Notes: a model not told the origin generated them from the letters alone. Shown: positions 1-8,634, numbered from the stretch's first letter. The stretch is DNA of 64,000 nt from Novosphingobium sp. CECT 9465 (GCF_920987055.1 NZ_CAKLBX010000001.1:3334501-3398500), one strand, 5' to 3'. Made by a program: numbers and translations.

Positions 1-543
1 TTCACGTCCGATGTATTACCGGGCGTCAGGACAAGGCGGAGTGGTCGCCCGAGGACATCGACAAGGGCGTGGATCTTCGTTGTCCTGCCGCCACGCGAGA
101 TGCCAATGGCATTGGCCCGCGCCCCCTTTTGCGCCACCAGCAGAGCGGTGGGCCTTGATGTAGCTGCTATCGATCTGACCCGTTTCTGCGATCCAGCCTT
201 CCTCCGTCAGCGCTGCCAAGATGCGCGTCCAGATGCCCCGGCGGCTCCAACGGTTCCAACGGTTCCAACGATTGTAGACCGTCGTCGAAGGGCCGTATTC
301 GGAAGGACAATCCGCCCAGCGGCCACCGCACTTCAGCATGTGGATGATGCCCGAGATCACTCGCCGATCATCGACCCGCCGTGCTCCGGGCTGGTTCTTC
401 GGCAAGTGCGGCTCGATCGCAGTCCATGCTTCATCCGACAACCAGAACAACGAACGCGACATCTCCAAAGGTCTCCTGCTGCAGCGGAGACCCTCTGAAT
501 CAATGCACGCGCCGATTTTCAAGAGGCTGATTGGGTTTGAACC
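1..543 (-). mobile_element. IS5-family (IS427-type) insertion sequence, partial at window edge
   Basis: The window opens inside an insertion sequence on the minus strand. Its transposase begins at 462 and runs leftwards off the window; the IS end on this side abuts the IS3-family unit that starts at 544. The last bases before the junction include a short palindrome (gggtttgaaccc, 533-544), but the other end of the IS lies outside the window, so terminal inverted repeats and target duplication cannot be checked. The junction means that the IS3 unit and this IS inserted side by side, one into the edge of the other. Confidence 0.75.
16..462 (-). CDS. IS5-family transposase, first reading frame (programmed-frameshift type)
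   Basis: The product has the N-terminal part of an IS427-type IS5 transposase: a start MSRSLFWLSD, then RRVISGIIHMLKCGGRW and the region around DSSYIKAHRSA. An AGGAG sits about 9 nt before the ATG at 462, so this start is preferred to the in-frame ATG at 522. The frame closes at 16. The expected continuation (LTPGNTSDVK) is readable in another frame to the window edge, which fits the two-frame layout of this group. The residues NRW occur three times in a row where relatives have one, because of a 9-bp DNA repeat near 246-272. This extra length may make the copy defective. Confidence 0.7.
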   Translation of the reverse strand: MSRSLFWLSDEAWTAIEPHLPKNQPGARRVDDRRVISGIIHMLKCGGRWADCPSEYGPSTTVYNRWNRWNRWSRRGIWTRILAALTEEGWIAETGQIDSSYIKAHRSAGGAKGGAGQCHWHLAWRQDNEDPRPCRCPRATTPPCPDAR

Positions 544-598
544 CTAAGAGGATTTTCTGCCTGACGGCGGCCAGAGTGGCCGCATGACAGGAGACGAA

Positions 599-913
599 AT
601 GAGCAGACGACCCCGCCGGAACCACAGCCCGGCATTTAAGGCGAAGATGGCGCTTGCTGCCGTGAAGGGCGAGAAGACGCTGGCTGAGTTGGCGCAGCTG
701 TTTGACGTCCACCCGAACCAGATCACGATGTGGCGCAGCCAGTTGCTGGATGGCGCGGCGGGCGTGTTCGGAGCAGATAGCGCGGCGGATTCACCCGAGC
801 CGGCAATCGACGTGAAGACGCTGCACGCCAAGATCGGCGAGCTGACGCTGGCGAATGATTTTTTGGCCGGCGCGCTCGGGAAGGCCGGTCTGTTGCCGAG
901 CGCAAAGCGATGA
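599..913 (+). CDS. IS3-family transposase OrfA
   Basis: A 104-residue HTH protein that binds IS ends and partners OrfB. The N-terminal helix-turn-helix region reads NHSPAFKAKMALAAVKGE then LAELAQLFDVHPNQITMW, typical of IS3-family OrfA; the C-terminal part is a leucine-rich helix. An AGGAG about 6 nt before the ATG at 599 supports that start over the ATG at 584. The stop overlaps the OrfB start in an ATGA at 910-913, so translation is probably coupled. Confidence 0.88.
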   Translation: MSRRPRRNHSPAFKAKMALAAVKGEKTLAELAQLFDVHPNQITMWRSQLLDGAAGVFGADSAADSPEPAIDVKTLHAKIGELTLANDFLAGALGKAGLLPSAKR

Positions 914-1279
914 TCGATCGTTCGCATGACCTGCCAGTGACGCGGCAAGCGCGGGAGTTGGGGATCAGCCGGGGCAGCGTCTACTACCTGCCGCGGCCGG
1001 TTTCGGAGGCCGATCTGGCGATCATGCGGCGGATCGACGAGTTGCACCTCGAGCTACCGTTCGCCGGGAGCCGGATGCTGCGCGATCTGCTGCGGCAGGA
1101 AGGCATCGAGATCGGCCGCCAACATGTTGCCACGCTGATGAAGAAGATGGCGATCGAGGCCATCTATCGCCGGCCGAACACGTCGAAGCCTGAGCCAGGT
1201 CACAAGATCTACCCCTATCTGCTGCGCAAGCTGCCGATCGTGCGGCCCAACCAGGTCTGGGCAACCGACATCAGCTACA
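910..1279 (+). CDS. IS3-family transposase OrfB, 5' exon
   Basis: This exon encodes the first 123 codons of the DDE transposase: an HTH_21-like region (residues about 10-100, with ISRGSVYYLPRP and GSRMLRDLLRQEGI) and the start of the rve integrase core at VWATDISY, which holds the first catalytic Asp. The reading frame is cut at 1279/1280 by a group II intron. Joining 1279 to 3520 restores DISY-I-P-MARGF and a continuous frame of 275 residues. Unspliced, the frame runs into intron sequence and stops at 1378-1380, leaving the other two catalytic residues untranslated. Confidence 0.88.
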
Positions 1280-1624
1280 GTGCGCCTCGTCCCGGATGGT
1301 CCGGGGTGCATATGACTGGAATGCAAAGGAGAAAGGAGGAACTGAACGAATGCCTTGCCCTCTGCTGTGAGGGGGCATGAGCCCAAGCGGCGGTGACCTG
1401 CCGTCAACTGGCAGGGTGACGTAGCCCGCAGGTAAAGGGGATTGAGGCGAAGCCGTTACGCCGAGATGGTCCCCGAGGCTGTAGCGCTGGAAGGTTGAGG
1501 AACACGAACCGGTTAATCCGCATCCGAGGGCTGAAATGTCGCCTTCGCCTACACGGCTTAACAGGCGGAATGCTGATGATGGCGCCGGAGACGTATGTCG
1601 GCGACATCCGAATGTGGCCGGAAA

Positions 1625-1630
1625 TGTAGC
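1625..1630 (+). other. Probable EBS1 of the group II intron (copy 1)
   Basis: TGTAGC is the exact complement of GCTACA, the last six nucleotides of the 5' exon (1274-1279). It lies in the loop of a 10-bp hairpin (arms 1612-1621 and 1631-1640, one G-U pair and one mismatch), 345 nt into the intron, where domain I is expected. This is how bacterial group II introns recognise their DNA target. A second TGTAGC at 1480-1485 is not in an evident loop. Confidence 0.65.
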
Positions 1631-1915
1631 CCGTCCGCATGGAGCCATGGAGAGAATGCAGCCAGGCCATGGCATCGGCATCGACTTGCGGGACGCAAGG
1701 ACAAGGACTGCGACCGGCAGCCTCCCCAGCGCGCGAAAGTCCAGCATATGAACGAGGGAAGGCATGATGGAATGCCAAGGGAGTTGGCCCCGATGTCCAC
1801 CGTGCTGGCGGAGTCCCCGTAGTAGTCCGCGACAGGGAAAGCCTGTCACATGGCGAAGGGGGACAGTTCAATCAGCTTGAAGTGCAAACTACCTGACCAA
1901 ACGAGGTGAAGACCT

Positions 1916-3445
1916 TTGATAATCAGCGAAATGCAGCACAAGCTCGCGACGTGGGCCGAGAGCGACCAGAACCGCAAGTTCGATCGCCTTCTCCGGCTCA
2001 TTGCCGATCGGGCGTGGCTTGCCGAGGCGGCTCGGATCGTGCTGGCGTCGAGTGGCGCCAATACGCCGGGCATCGACGGAATGGACAAGCGACGGATGCA
2101 GGCCGTACTGGCAGAACAGCTGGCCAGTCTGCGAACGGACTTGCTGACGGGGAGTTATCACCCGCAGCCGGTCAGGCGAATCTATATCCCGAAAGCCAAT
2201 GGCAAGAAACGACCACTTGGTATCCCGACCCTGAAAGACCGCATCGTCCAGCGCGCGATGCTGATGGCCATGGAGCCGATCTGGGAAAGCGACTTCCATC
2301 GCCTCTCCTACGGCTTCAGGCCGGAACGCAGCGTGCATCACGCTGTCCGGACCGTGAAGATACAGTTGCAGGATAGTGGTGCCGGAGCGCGGGGCCGCTG
2401 GATCATCGAAGGTGATCTGGCGAGCTACTTCGATACGGTCCACCACCGGCTTCTGCTTCGCTGCGTTCGGCGGCGAATCCGGGATGATCGGTTTGTTGAT
2501 CTGCTCTGGCGATTCCTGAAGGCGGGCCACGTCGACCGTGGCCTGTTCGTCGCCTCAAGCGAAGGTGTACCGCAAGGCGGCGTGCTGTCGCCGCTCCTGT
2601 CCAACATCATGCTCCATGAGTTTGATGCGTGGCTGGAGGCGAAATACCTGAGCGACAAGGCGCGAAAGGATCGCTGGGCATGGAACTTCGGCATCCAGCA
2701 GGGGCGCCCCATCACGGTTCGCGAGAACCGGCAATGGAAACCTGCTGTCGCCTACTGCCGTTACGCCGATGACTTCGTTGTCATCGTCAAGGGCACCAAG
2801 GCACATGCCGAGGCCATCCGCGAGGAATGCCGGGCCTTTCTGGAAGACGACCTGAAGCTGACGTTGAATATGGACAAGAGCCATATCACCCACGTCGACG
2901 ACGGGTTCGTGTTCCTCGGGCACCGGATTATCCGCAGGCGGGGATCGAGCGGACGCATGTCCGTGGTCTCAACGATACCCAAGGAGAAGGCCAAGACCTT
3001 CGCTCGCCGATTGGTCGAGGCTCTCTCCGGCAATCATGAGGTTGCCGCGGTGGACATGATCGACGGTCTGAACCGCCAGCTGGCGGGATGGGCTGCGTTC
3101 TACAGGTTCACCGACTTCACGGCGCGCACATTCCGGCGCATCGACACCGTCGTGTTCTGGAAAATGGCGCACTGGTTGGCGCAGAAGTACCGGTCCCGTA
3201 TCAAGCCTTTGATGCGTAAATGGTACCGCATGCCGGAAACCGGCCAATCGAAGACGTGGCTGGTCTACGGTCGAAGCAATCAGGGCAATGCCGTCGGCAA
3301 GGCGCTGCGACGACTGGTCACAAGCCAGAAGATGCAGTTCCGGTGGCGGAATCCGGAGCGAAATCCCTACATCTATCGGGACGAGCTCCGAAACACCGTC
3401 ACCTCCCGCTATCGTGATGTCGCCATGGCCTTGGACCAAGGTTGA
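1916..3445 (+). CDS. ltrA: Group II intron reverse transcriptase/maturase, copy 1
   Basis: A 509-residue intron-encoded protein. It has the RT fingers and palm (RRIYIPKANGKKRPLGIP near residue 85, SYGFRPERS near 125, EGVPQGGVLSPLLSNI near 215, and the catalytic CRYADDFVV near 285), followed by a maturase X domain (LNRQLAGWAAFYRF near 385). The C-terminus has no paired CxxC or HNH residues, so it lacks the endonuclease domain, as in RmInt1-like introns that retrohome through the replication fork. A GAGGTG lies 7 nt before a TTG at 1916; an ATG at 1931 is the alternative. It should assist splicing of the surrounding RNA and so restore the transposase mRNA. Confidence 0.92.
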   Translation: MIISEMQHKLATWAESDQNRKFDRLLRLIADRAWLAEAARIVLASSGANTPGIDGMDKRRMQAVLAEQLASLRTDLLTGSYHPQPVRRIYIPKANGKKRPLGIPTLKDRIVQRAMLMAMEPIWESDFHRLSYGFRPERSVHHAVRTVKIQLQDSGAGARGRWIIEGDLASYFDTVHHRLLLRCVRRRIRDDRFVDLLWRFLKAGHVDRGLFVASSEGVPQGGVLSPLLSNIMLHEFDAWLEAKYLSDKARKDRWAWNFGIQQGRPITVRENRQWKPAVAYCRYADDFVVIVKGTKAHAEAIREECRAFLEDDLKLTLNMDKSHITHVDDGFVFLGHRIIRRRGSSGRMSVVSTIPKEKAKTFARRLVEALSGNHEVAAVDMIDGLNRQLAGWAAFYRFTDFTARTFRRIDTVVFWKMAHWLAQKYRSRIKPLMRKWYRMPETGQSKTWLVYGRSNQGNAVGKALRRLVTSQKMQFRWRNPERNPYIYRDELRNTVTSRYRDVAMALDQG

Positions 3446-3450
3446 ATAGA

Positions 3451-3519
3451 GAGCCGTATGCGCTGAAAGGTGCACGTACGGTTCGGGGAGGGGAAGCGCT
3501 TATGCGCTTCCTACTCCAC
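3451..3519 (+). ncRNA. Group II intron domains V and VI (copy 1)
   Basis: Domain V spans 3451-3484: it starts GAGCCGTATG, has a GAAA-type cap at 3464-3467 and closes with CGTACGGTTC, the most conserved group II signature. Domain VI follows as a GC-rich hairpin around the TTAT loop at 3500-3503. An unpaired A at 3513, seven nucleotides from the intron end, is the expected branch point. The same structure is at 26740-26808 in the other copy. Confidence 0.92.
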
Positions 3520-3977
3520 TCCCGATGGCGCGGGGTTTCGTCTATCTGGTGGCTATCGTCGACTGGTTCAGCCGCAAGGTCCTGGCCCACCGGGTATCAA
3601 TCACGATGGAGGCCGACTTCTGCGTCGAGGCGCTTGAGGAAGCGTTGGCGCGGTATGGAAAGCCGGAGATTTTCAACACCGATCAAGGCAGCCAATTCAC
3701 GTCGCTGGCGTTCACCAGCGTGCTGCGCCGGGAGGAAATCGCCATCAGCATGGACGGACGCGGCGCCTGGCGCGACAATGTCGTCGTCGAACGCCTGTGG
3801 CGCTCGGTGAAGTACGAGGAAGTCTACCTGCGTGCCTACGCAGCGGTCAGCGAAGCCCGGGCGTCGATCGGTCGCTACCTGACCTTCTACAATGCCAGGA
3901 GGCCGCACTCGAGCCTGGCCGCCAAGACTCCGGATCAGGCATACTTTGACAACCTGCCGCTGGCGATGGCAGCATGA
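3520..3977 (+). CDS. IS3-family transposase OrfB, 3' exon
   Basis: This encodes the rest of the rve/DDE core: PMARGFVYLVAIVDWFSRKV, the second catalytic Asp in FNTDQGSQFTS, and the catalytic Glu in NVVVERLWRSVKYEEVYL, ending with the usual YLTFYNARRPHSSL motif. It is in frame with the 5' exon after intron removal (370 + 458 nt = 276 codons with stop). Read alone it has an internal ATG at 3525 but would lack the first catalytic Asp and the DNA-binding part, so it cannot be an active transposase unless the intron is spliced. Confidence 0.88.
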
Positions 3978-3986
3978 CCTTGGCCG

Positions 3987-4045
3987 CCGATATGGGCCGT
4001 CACTCCGGTCGGGCTACGCCCTTCCTGCATGACGGCCCATATCGG
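3987..4045 (+). terminator. Large hairpin downstream of the transposase, copy 1
   Basis: A perfect 16-bp inverted repeat (3987-4002 and 4030-4045) encloses a 27-nt loop just after the orfB stop and inside the IS. There is no T-run after it, so it may be a factor-dependent terminator or a shield against read-through rather than a standard intrinsic terminator. It is repeated at 27276-27334. Confidence 0.55.
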
Positions 4046-4120
4046 CAGTTCGAAACAGCAAGCGGCGGACGATCCACTAATCTGTTGCCAAACCCTGTGC
4101 AGACCAAACAAGCCACCTCT

Positions 4121-4201
4121 CACCTGCTTTCAGACCGGTCATCTTGCATTACCGGACAGGCCATTTCGGTCGATGGCGGGTTTACCGCGGGCTTCGACTG
4201 A
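4121..4201 (+). pseudogene. SDR C-terminal fragment at the right edge of IS copy 1
   Basis: Directly after the IS boundary a frame reads HLLSDRSSCITGQAISVDGG and ends with stop at 4199-4201. This is the standard end of a short-chain dehydrogenase (ITGQxxxVDGG). About 25 codons remain and the rest is missing. An SDR with intact N-terminal half and no C-terminus sits on the same strand at the left edge of IS copy 2 (23288-23832), so the two may be pieces of one gene, although about 60 residues between them are not found. Confidence 0.75.
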
Positions 4202-4465
4202 CGGGCACGGGGCCATCGCAGAGCAGACTGCTGTCCGCCCGCTGATGACGCAAACTATAGCTCAATTTCGAGCACGTCTCGGAAGCTCGGCCCCCAGTCC
4301 AGCCCGGCCGACTTGCAGAATTTGGCAAATGCATAGGGCATAGGCGAGCCGTGAACCGGGCGGGGGCCCGGCCTCGCCGTACGAACAACTCACCTGCTGT
4401 CGGCGGCACTCCGGCCAGCACCGCCCCTTCTCTTACGCTTACCAGAAGGGGCGGGTACTCGCAGA
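4202..4465. other. Intergenic region with hairpin 4421-4454
   Basis: No gene is seen. An 11-bp perfect inverted repeat (CCGCCCCTTCT at 4421-4431, its complement at 4444-4454, 12-nt loop) lies 12 bp beyond the stop of the TonB-dependent receptor gene, in the position of a transcription terminator for that minus-strand gene. No T-run follows on the minus strand. Confidence 0.5.
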
Positions 4466-6949
4466 TCAGAAGGTATACCGAACCGAACCGCCATAGGTGA
4501 CCGGCGATGCCATGATGTACGACAGCGCGCCACCGCCCGAAGCCGAAGCCGAGGGCCCGACATAGTAGCGCTCGTTCAGCAGGTTGCGTGCAAAGGCGCT
4601 CACCGTCACCCGGTCATCGTACAGCTTGGCCAGCGAGACACGGGCATCAAGCGTATTGTACGACGGGATGTAGATTTCGCCTGCCAAGTACTTGTCCTGA
4701 TAGTGGAAATCGAGGTTGAAGCCCAACTGGCCGCCCAGCACCCGTTCCGGGTAGTCGTAGCTGATGCTGCCGTTGACCTGCCATTTCGGAGTGAAGAACA
4801 CAGAGGTGACCAGAAGCGAGTCGGCCGCGCCGGCGGCGGCGTAAACCGCCTGAACCTGCGGGTTCACCGTCAGCTTGTCGACCTTCACATCGGTGTAGGC
4901 AAAGTTGGCGCCAAGCGTCAGCCCCTCCACCGGGCGGATGGTGAAATCACCTTCGAAGCCCTTGATGATCAGATCCGCCTTGTTCAGCAGCAAGCCGCCC
5001 GAGGGAAGATCGGCAATACCGGTCGTCGTCTGGTAGTACTGGTAGCCCTTGTCCTTGCCACGGAAGGCTGCAAGGCTGAAGCTTCCGCCGATATTGCCAA
5101 TCGTGTAGCGGCCCTTGGTGCCGATCTCGACATCGGTATAGGTTTCCGGATCGAACAGCTGTGCTGTGCTGATCTTGTTCGGTACGGTAGGCGAGTTGTA
5201 GCCGCCCGGGCGATAGCCGCGGCGGGTCGTCGCGTAGAGCAGGAGGTCACGTGTCGCCTGCCAGTTGAGCGCGAAGGTATAAGTGCCCTTCGACGACTTC
5301 TGGTTGAAGACCTGCGCGATGGTCGATCCTGGCGAGGCTGCGGGGTCCGGGGTAAAGGCGTTGCTTTCGCACTGCTTTTCGGTCGGCAGGAAACCGAAGG
5401 CGCCAACCCGTGGCGGCGTACCGCCGTTCACCAGGCTGTAATCGGCAATGTAGACGCAGCCGGAGGTCTTGTCCCACGAATAGCGGTAGCCTGCGGTCGC
5501 GCTGAGCCCCTGGATAAAATCGGAGAAGTCATAGTCGACCTGTCCGTACACCGCCTTGGTCTGCTCGTGCTGGTAGTTCATGTTGGTGGTCACGTTCAGG
5601 CCGTTGAACACCGAAATGCCGTCTGCCTCGCGGCCGCCAACTCCGTTGGGCTTCGTCTCGTAATAAAAGCCGCCGATAACATACTTCAACTTGTTGTTGA
5701 ACAGCTGGCCGCTGAGCTGCAGCTCCTCGGTAATCTGCTGCAGGCGGACCCGATCGACCACATCGATGATGGCCAAGGCCGATCCGTCAATATCGGTGTT
5801 GTTATCGTCCTTGGTGGTCCGGTAGGCAAAGATATTCTTCACCTGCACGTTGTCTGTGACATCGATCGAGGTGGTGTTCGATACGCCGAATACGGTTGTC
5901 TTGCCATCGGGAATCATGTTCGTGTAGGCTTCACGCCCGGAAGGGTTGGCCTTGGCGAAGGCAATCGCCAGGTCGATGTCGCAGCTGGGCGAGGTGCCGC
6001 AGTGGAAGGTCGGGTTTAGCAATCCGCCCAGACCGAGCTGGGTCAGCGTGCTGGCCGGCAGCGAATAGACCGGCGTGCTGCCCGGGAAAAGACCGGCAAA
6101 TACAATGTTTGATCGGCCGCGCGACTGGTAGTAATCGAGCACGGTCAGGTTCGAAAAACCCGTAACCGGCTCTGCCAGAACGGAAACGCGCAGCCCCTTG
6201 TTGTCAATTTCGCCAGCATTGCGGGTGTTCGGAATGGCGCCGCCGGGCGCCGAGCTGAACGGGCCGGTCAGCGTATAGGGGGCATAGACATTGGTCTTGG
6301 TGAACCCGTCCGTGCTGGTTGACTGCCCTGCTAGGCGGATCGCCAGCTTGTCGGCCACGACCGGCAGATTAATCGCACCTTCGACGCGAAGCGAGTTGAA
6401 CCGGCCGTATTCGGCTTCGAGATAGCCGCCGAAGTTGTAGGTCGGCTTGCGCGAATTGGTAAGGACGGCACCGCCGATGGCGTTACGGCCGAACAGGGTA
6501 CCCTGTGGCCCCTTGAGGACCTGGATATTGTCCATATCGTAGGTGGTGATGATGCTGCCATAGCTGGGCAAGGGCACTTCGTTGAAATAGGTCAGCACGC
6601 CGGGCGTGCCCGGGCCGGCCAGGCCGCGCGACTGGCCGCGAATGGCGATGACCGGGTTAACCGACGAACCGGACAGCGAAAAGTTGAGGCCGGGCGTGAC
6701 CTTGGTCAGGTCGGCGGTGTTGAGGATCGACTTGCGCTGCAGCGTCTCGCCCGAAAAGGCGGTCACGGTCACCGGAATGCGGCTCAATTCCTCGCTGCGC
6801 CGACGCGCCGTAACCACGATGTCACCGGAAGGCGTATCGACACCTGCATCGGCAGACCGGATCTGCGAGGGTTCGGCCTGCGCATAGGCTGTGCCTACGT
6901 ATGCCAAATTAAGAACAGTACTCGCCAGCAAGCAGCGCTTGAATGTCAT
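4466..6949 (-). CDS. TonB-dependent outer-membrane receptor
   Basis: An 827-residue receptor for active uptake across the outer membrane. There is a signal peptide (residues 1-23, ending TAYAQA), a TonB box (DIVVTARRR at about 44-52), a plug domain (IPVTVTAFSGETL, then VLKGPQGTLFGRNAIGGAV) and a beta-barrel ending in a C-terminal Phe (SVRYTF). The type is the sphingomonad family usually found beside catabolic operons. GGGGAGAAG lies 4 nt before the ATG. It is on the same strand as the oxygenase cluster and is its last gene, after a 240-bp gap, so it may have its own promoter. The substrate is not evident; the neighbours suggest a hydrophobic cyclic compound. Confidence 0.93.
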   Translation of the reverse strand: MTFKRCLLASTVLNLAYVGTAYAQAEPSQIRSADAGVDTPSGDIVVTARRRSEELSRIPVTVTAFSGETLQRKSILNTADLTKVTPGLNFSLSGSSVNPVIAIRGQSRGLAGPGTPGVLTYFNEVPLPSYGSIITTYDMDNIQVLKGPQGTLFGRNAIGGAVLTNSRKPTYNFGGYLEAEYGRFNSLRVEGAINLPVVADKLAIRLAGQSTSTDGFTKTNVYAPYTLTGPFSSAPGGAIPNTRNAGEIDNKGLRVSVLAEPVTGFSNLTVLDYYQSRGRSNIVFAGLFPGSTPVYSLPASTLTQLGLGGLLNPTFHCGTSPSCDIDLAIAFAKANPSGREAYTNMIPDGKTTVFGVSNTTSIDVTDNVQVKNIFAYRTTKDDNNTDIDGSALAIIDVVDRVRLQQITEELQLSGQLFNNKLKYVIGGFYYETKPNGVGGREADGISVFNGLNVTTNMNYQHEQTKAVYGQVDYDFSDFIQGLSATAGYRYSWDKTSGCVYIADYSLVNGGTPPRVGAFGFLPTEKQCESNAFTPDPAASPGSTIAQVFNQKSSKGTYTFALNWQATRDLLLYATTRRGYRPGGYNSPTVPNKISTAQLFDPETYTDVEIGTKGRYTIGNIGGSFSLAAFRGKDKGYQYYQTTTGIADLPSGGLLLNKADLIIKGFEGDFTIRPVEGLTLGANFAYTDVKVDKLTVNPQVQAVYAAAGAADSLLVTSVFFTPKWQVNGSISYDYPERVLGGQLGFNLDFHYQDKYLAGEIYIPSYNTLDARVSLAKLYDDRVTVSAFARNLLNERYYVGPSASASGGGALSYIMASPVTYGGSVRYTF

Positions 6950-7189
6950 TCATCTTCTCCCCGATACATGCCCCTTTTTCGAGAGCATCAGCGGTTACTT
7001 ATCACTTCCCGAATCGTAGCCGAATTTGTTTCGCTAGAAAGGCATTCCAACGTTATGGGCTGCGTATGCTTTCTATGCGTATACGAAGCCCAGACTAGAC
7101 ATCGCAAGGACGGAGGTGACGCCCGGCCCTTGGAAGTGCGCATGTTCAAATTGGCGGTAAAGTAAGGCCAGCAGGGAACAAAAACGCCA

Positions 7190-7588
7190 TTACATCTCGG
7201 GGGCGCGGGCAGTTGCCACAGACACGCTTTCCCAACTGTCGAAGTCACTGGTAACACGGGCCAGCTTTCCTCGAGTCCATCCAAGCGCGTCGGCCCCGAG
7301 CGCAAGTCGCAGCGGAGGGGCATCCGCATCGAGTGCGGTCAGGATCGCCTCCGCCGCCATATCCGGATCGCCTAGCTGGCGGCCATGAAAGTGGTGCATG
7401 ATCTCCGTCATGTCACCGGCCAGCGTACCCGCATATGCCGCAATCCGATGGGTCGGCGCGGCGAGCTTCGCGGAATTGAATGCGGCGCGGATAGCGCCGG
7501 GCTCCACGATCATAACGCAGACGCCGAATGGCGCCAATTCCTCCGCCAGCGCCTGGCTCAAATCCTCGAGTGCCAATTTGGCCCTCAA
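7190..7588 (-). pseudogene. SDR fragment, C-terminal half
   Basis: The frame has 132 codons. It starts at the residues after the usual active-site Tyr (AKLALEDLSQALAEELAPFG, where the Lys of YxxxK can be aligned) and continues with IVEPGAIR and a weakly conserved tail. The Rossmann nucleotide-binding half is absent. A GGAGG lies 8 nt before a TTG at 7588, so a peptide could be made, but without the cofactor fold or catalytic Tyr it cannot be a working dehydrogenase. It follows the stop of the next SDR by 21 bp, which suggests a deletion fused the remnant to that gene's 3' end. Confidence 0.7.
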
Positions 7589-7609
7589 GTTCGCTCCTCC
7601 CTGTTATGC

Positions 7610-8398
7610 TTATGCCTCGACCACCTTCGGATCACCGACGCGCCATGGCGCCACACCGACCGTCCAGCCGCCATCACACACGATGTTCTCGCCGTTGATG
7701 AAGCCCGCATTATCCGACGCCAGGAAGGTCGCAAGCGCGCCGATATCTTCCGGTGCGCCGTTGCGCGTCACATAGGATACATCCAGCGCGGACTGGAGCG
7801 TGTCCTTCATCATTTCCCGAGCTTTGCCATGGGCGATGAAACCTGGGCAGATTGAGTTGCAGCGGACGCCCTGCTTACCATATTGCACCGCGGTGTTCTT
7901 GGTCAGCGAGATCACGCCCGACTTGGCCGCATTATAGCTGGTGAGCCAGCTATCGCCCACGAGACCACCGGTCGACGAAATGTTCACGATTGCTCCCTTA
8001 CTGACAATAAGATGAGGCAACGCGGCCTTTGTCGCGATAAATACCGCACGCAGGTTCGATTTAATGGACTTGTCGAAGGTCTCGATCTCAGTTTCGAGGA
8101 TGGTGCGGTCGGCATAGGTGAGGCTCGTATCCGCCGCATTGTTAACCAGAATGTCGAGCTTGCCATGGCAGTCGATCACCGTGCGCACCATCGAGAAGAT
8201 AGTGTCGGCGTCATAGGCGTCGAAGGACACCGCCATCGCATCGCGACCGATGTCCCGGGCGATTTTCTCAGCACCCTCGACATTGATGTCGGCCAGTACG
8301 AGCGTCGCGCCCTCGTCGGCCAAATGGCGGGCGATTTCCCGGCCGATGCCACCTGCCGCACCCGTGACAATGGCGACGCGATCATCGAGTTTTCCCAC
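7610..8398 (-). CDS. Short-chain dehydrogenase/reductase
   Basis: A 262-residue classical SDR. It has the cofactor motif TGAAGGIG near residue 12, an acidic residue after beta-2 (LADIN) that favours NAD+, NNAAD near 88, catalytic Ser in NISSTGG, YNAAK near 156-160, and the CPG turn. The C-terminal INGENIVCDGGW is standard. The start is GTG at 8398 with AGAGGA 7-8 nt upstream. It probably oxidises a secondary alcohol made by the oxygenases or hydrolase of the cluster. The tail after the VDGG-type motif is longer than usual. Confidence 0.9.
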   Translation of the reverse strand: MGKLDDRVAIVTGAAGGIGREIARHLADEGATLVLADINVEGAEKIARDIGRDAMAVSFDAYDADTIFSMVRTVIDCHGKLDILVNNAADTSLTYADRTILETEIETFDKSIKSNLRAVFIATKAALPHLIVSKGAIVNISSTGGLVGDSWLTSYNAAKSGVISLTKNTAVQYGKQGVRCNSICPGFIAHGKAREMMKDTLQSALDVSYVTRNGAPEDIGALATFLASDNAGFINGENIVCDGGWTVGVAPWRVGDPKVVEA

Positions 8399-8634
8399 GT
8401 GCAGTCCTCTCTTTTAATGACCCTCGGCCCCCAGTCGAGCACAGCGCGAACGCGGGCAAAGTCTGTTTCCGATTCTCGATGGACAACACCTGCTCGCCAC
8501 TTACGCCCGGAATCGCAGCCTGGTCGCCTGTCTGCACGACCAGCTCTGCCCTCGCCGCAAAGTTGCGCACTACCCCGCGGTCACGATCCTCACATTGCCT
8601 GCCATGCGCTACCATGTGTCGTTTACGGCGCTGT

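Larger units (their letters stand above)
1280..3519 (+). mobile_element. Group II intron inside IS3 orfB, copy 1
   Basis: The intron is 2,240 nt long. It begins GTGCG at 1280 and ends CCAC at 3519, matching the group II 5' GUGYG and 3' AY rules. Exons rejoined at these positions give an uninterrupted transposase frame. A domain V hairpin, a domain VI with a bulged A, a maturase ORF and an EBS1 loop complementary to the last six bases of the 5' exon are all present. The element therefore looks complete. It is inserted in the same place in the second IS copy. Confidence 0.93.
544..4120 (+). mobile_element. IS3-family element split by a group II intron, copy 1
   Basis: This 3,577-bp unit recurs at 23833-27409 with a constant offset of 23,289 and identical translations in all reading frames compared. 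The boundaries are where the two copies stop matching: 543/23832 (c versus g) and 4121/27410 (c versus g). It holds orfA, an orfB split into two exons, and a complete group II intron. The ends carry short related inverted termini (AGAGG at the left, CCTCT at the right). No clean target duplication is visible around this copy: the left flank is IS5 sequence and the right flank is an SDR fragment. Confidence 0.9.

Noticed and set aside
1480-1485. Alternative EBS1 (TGTAGC)
   Set aside because: Same six bases but no hairpin places it in a loop, unlike 1625-1630.
536-4126. Target-site duplication around IS copy 1
   Set aside because: The left flank (IS5 end) and right flank (SDR tail) share no 3-5 bp repeat.
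4703-6019. 438-codon plus-strand frame inside the TonB receptor
   Set aside because: Antisense to a receptor with signal peptide, TonB box and barrel end; no recognisable protein features.
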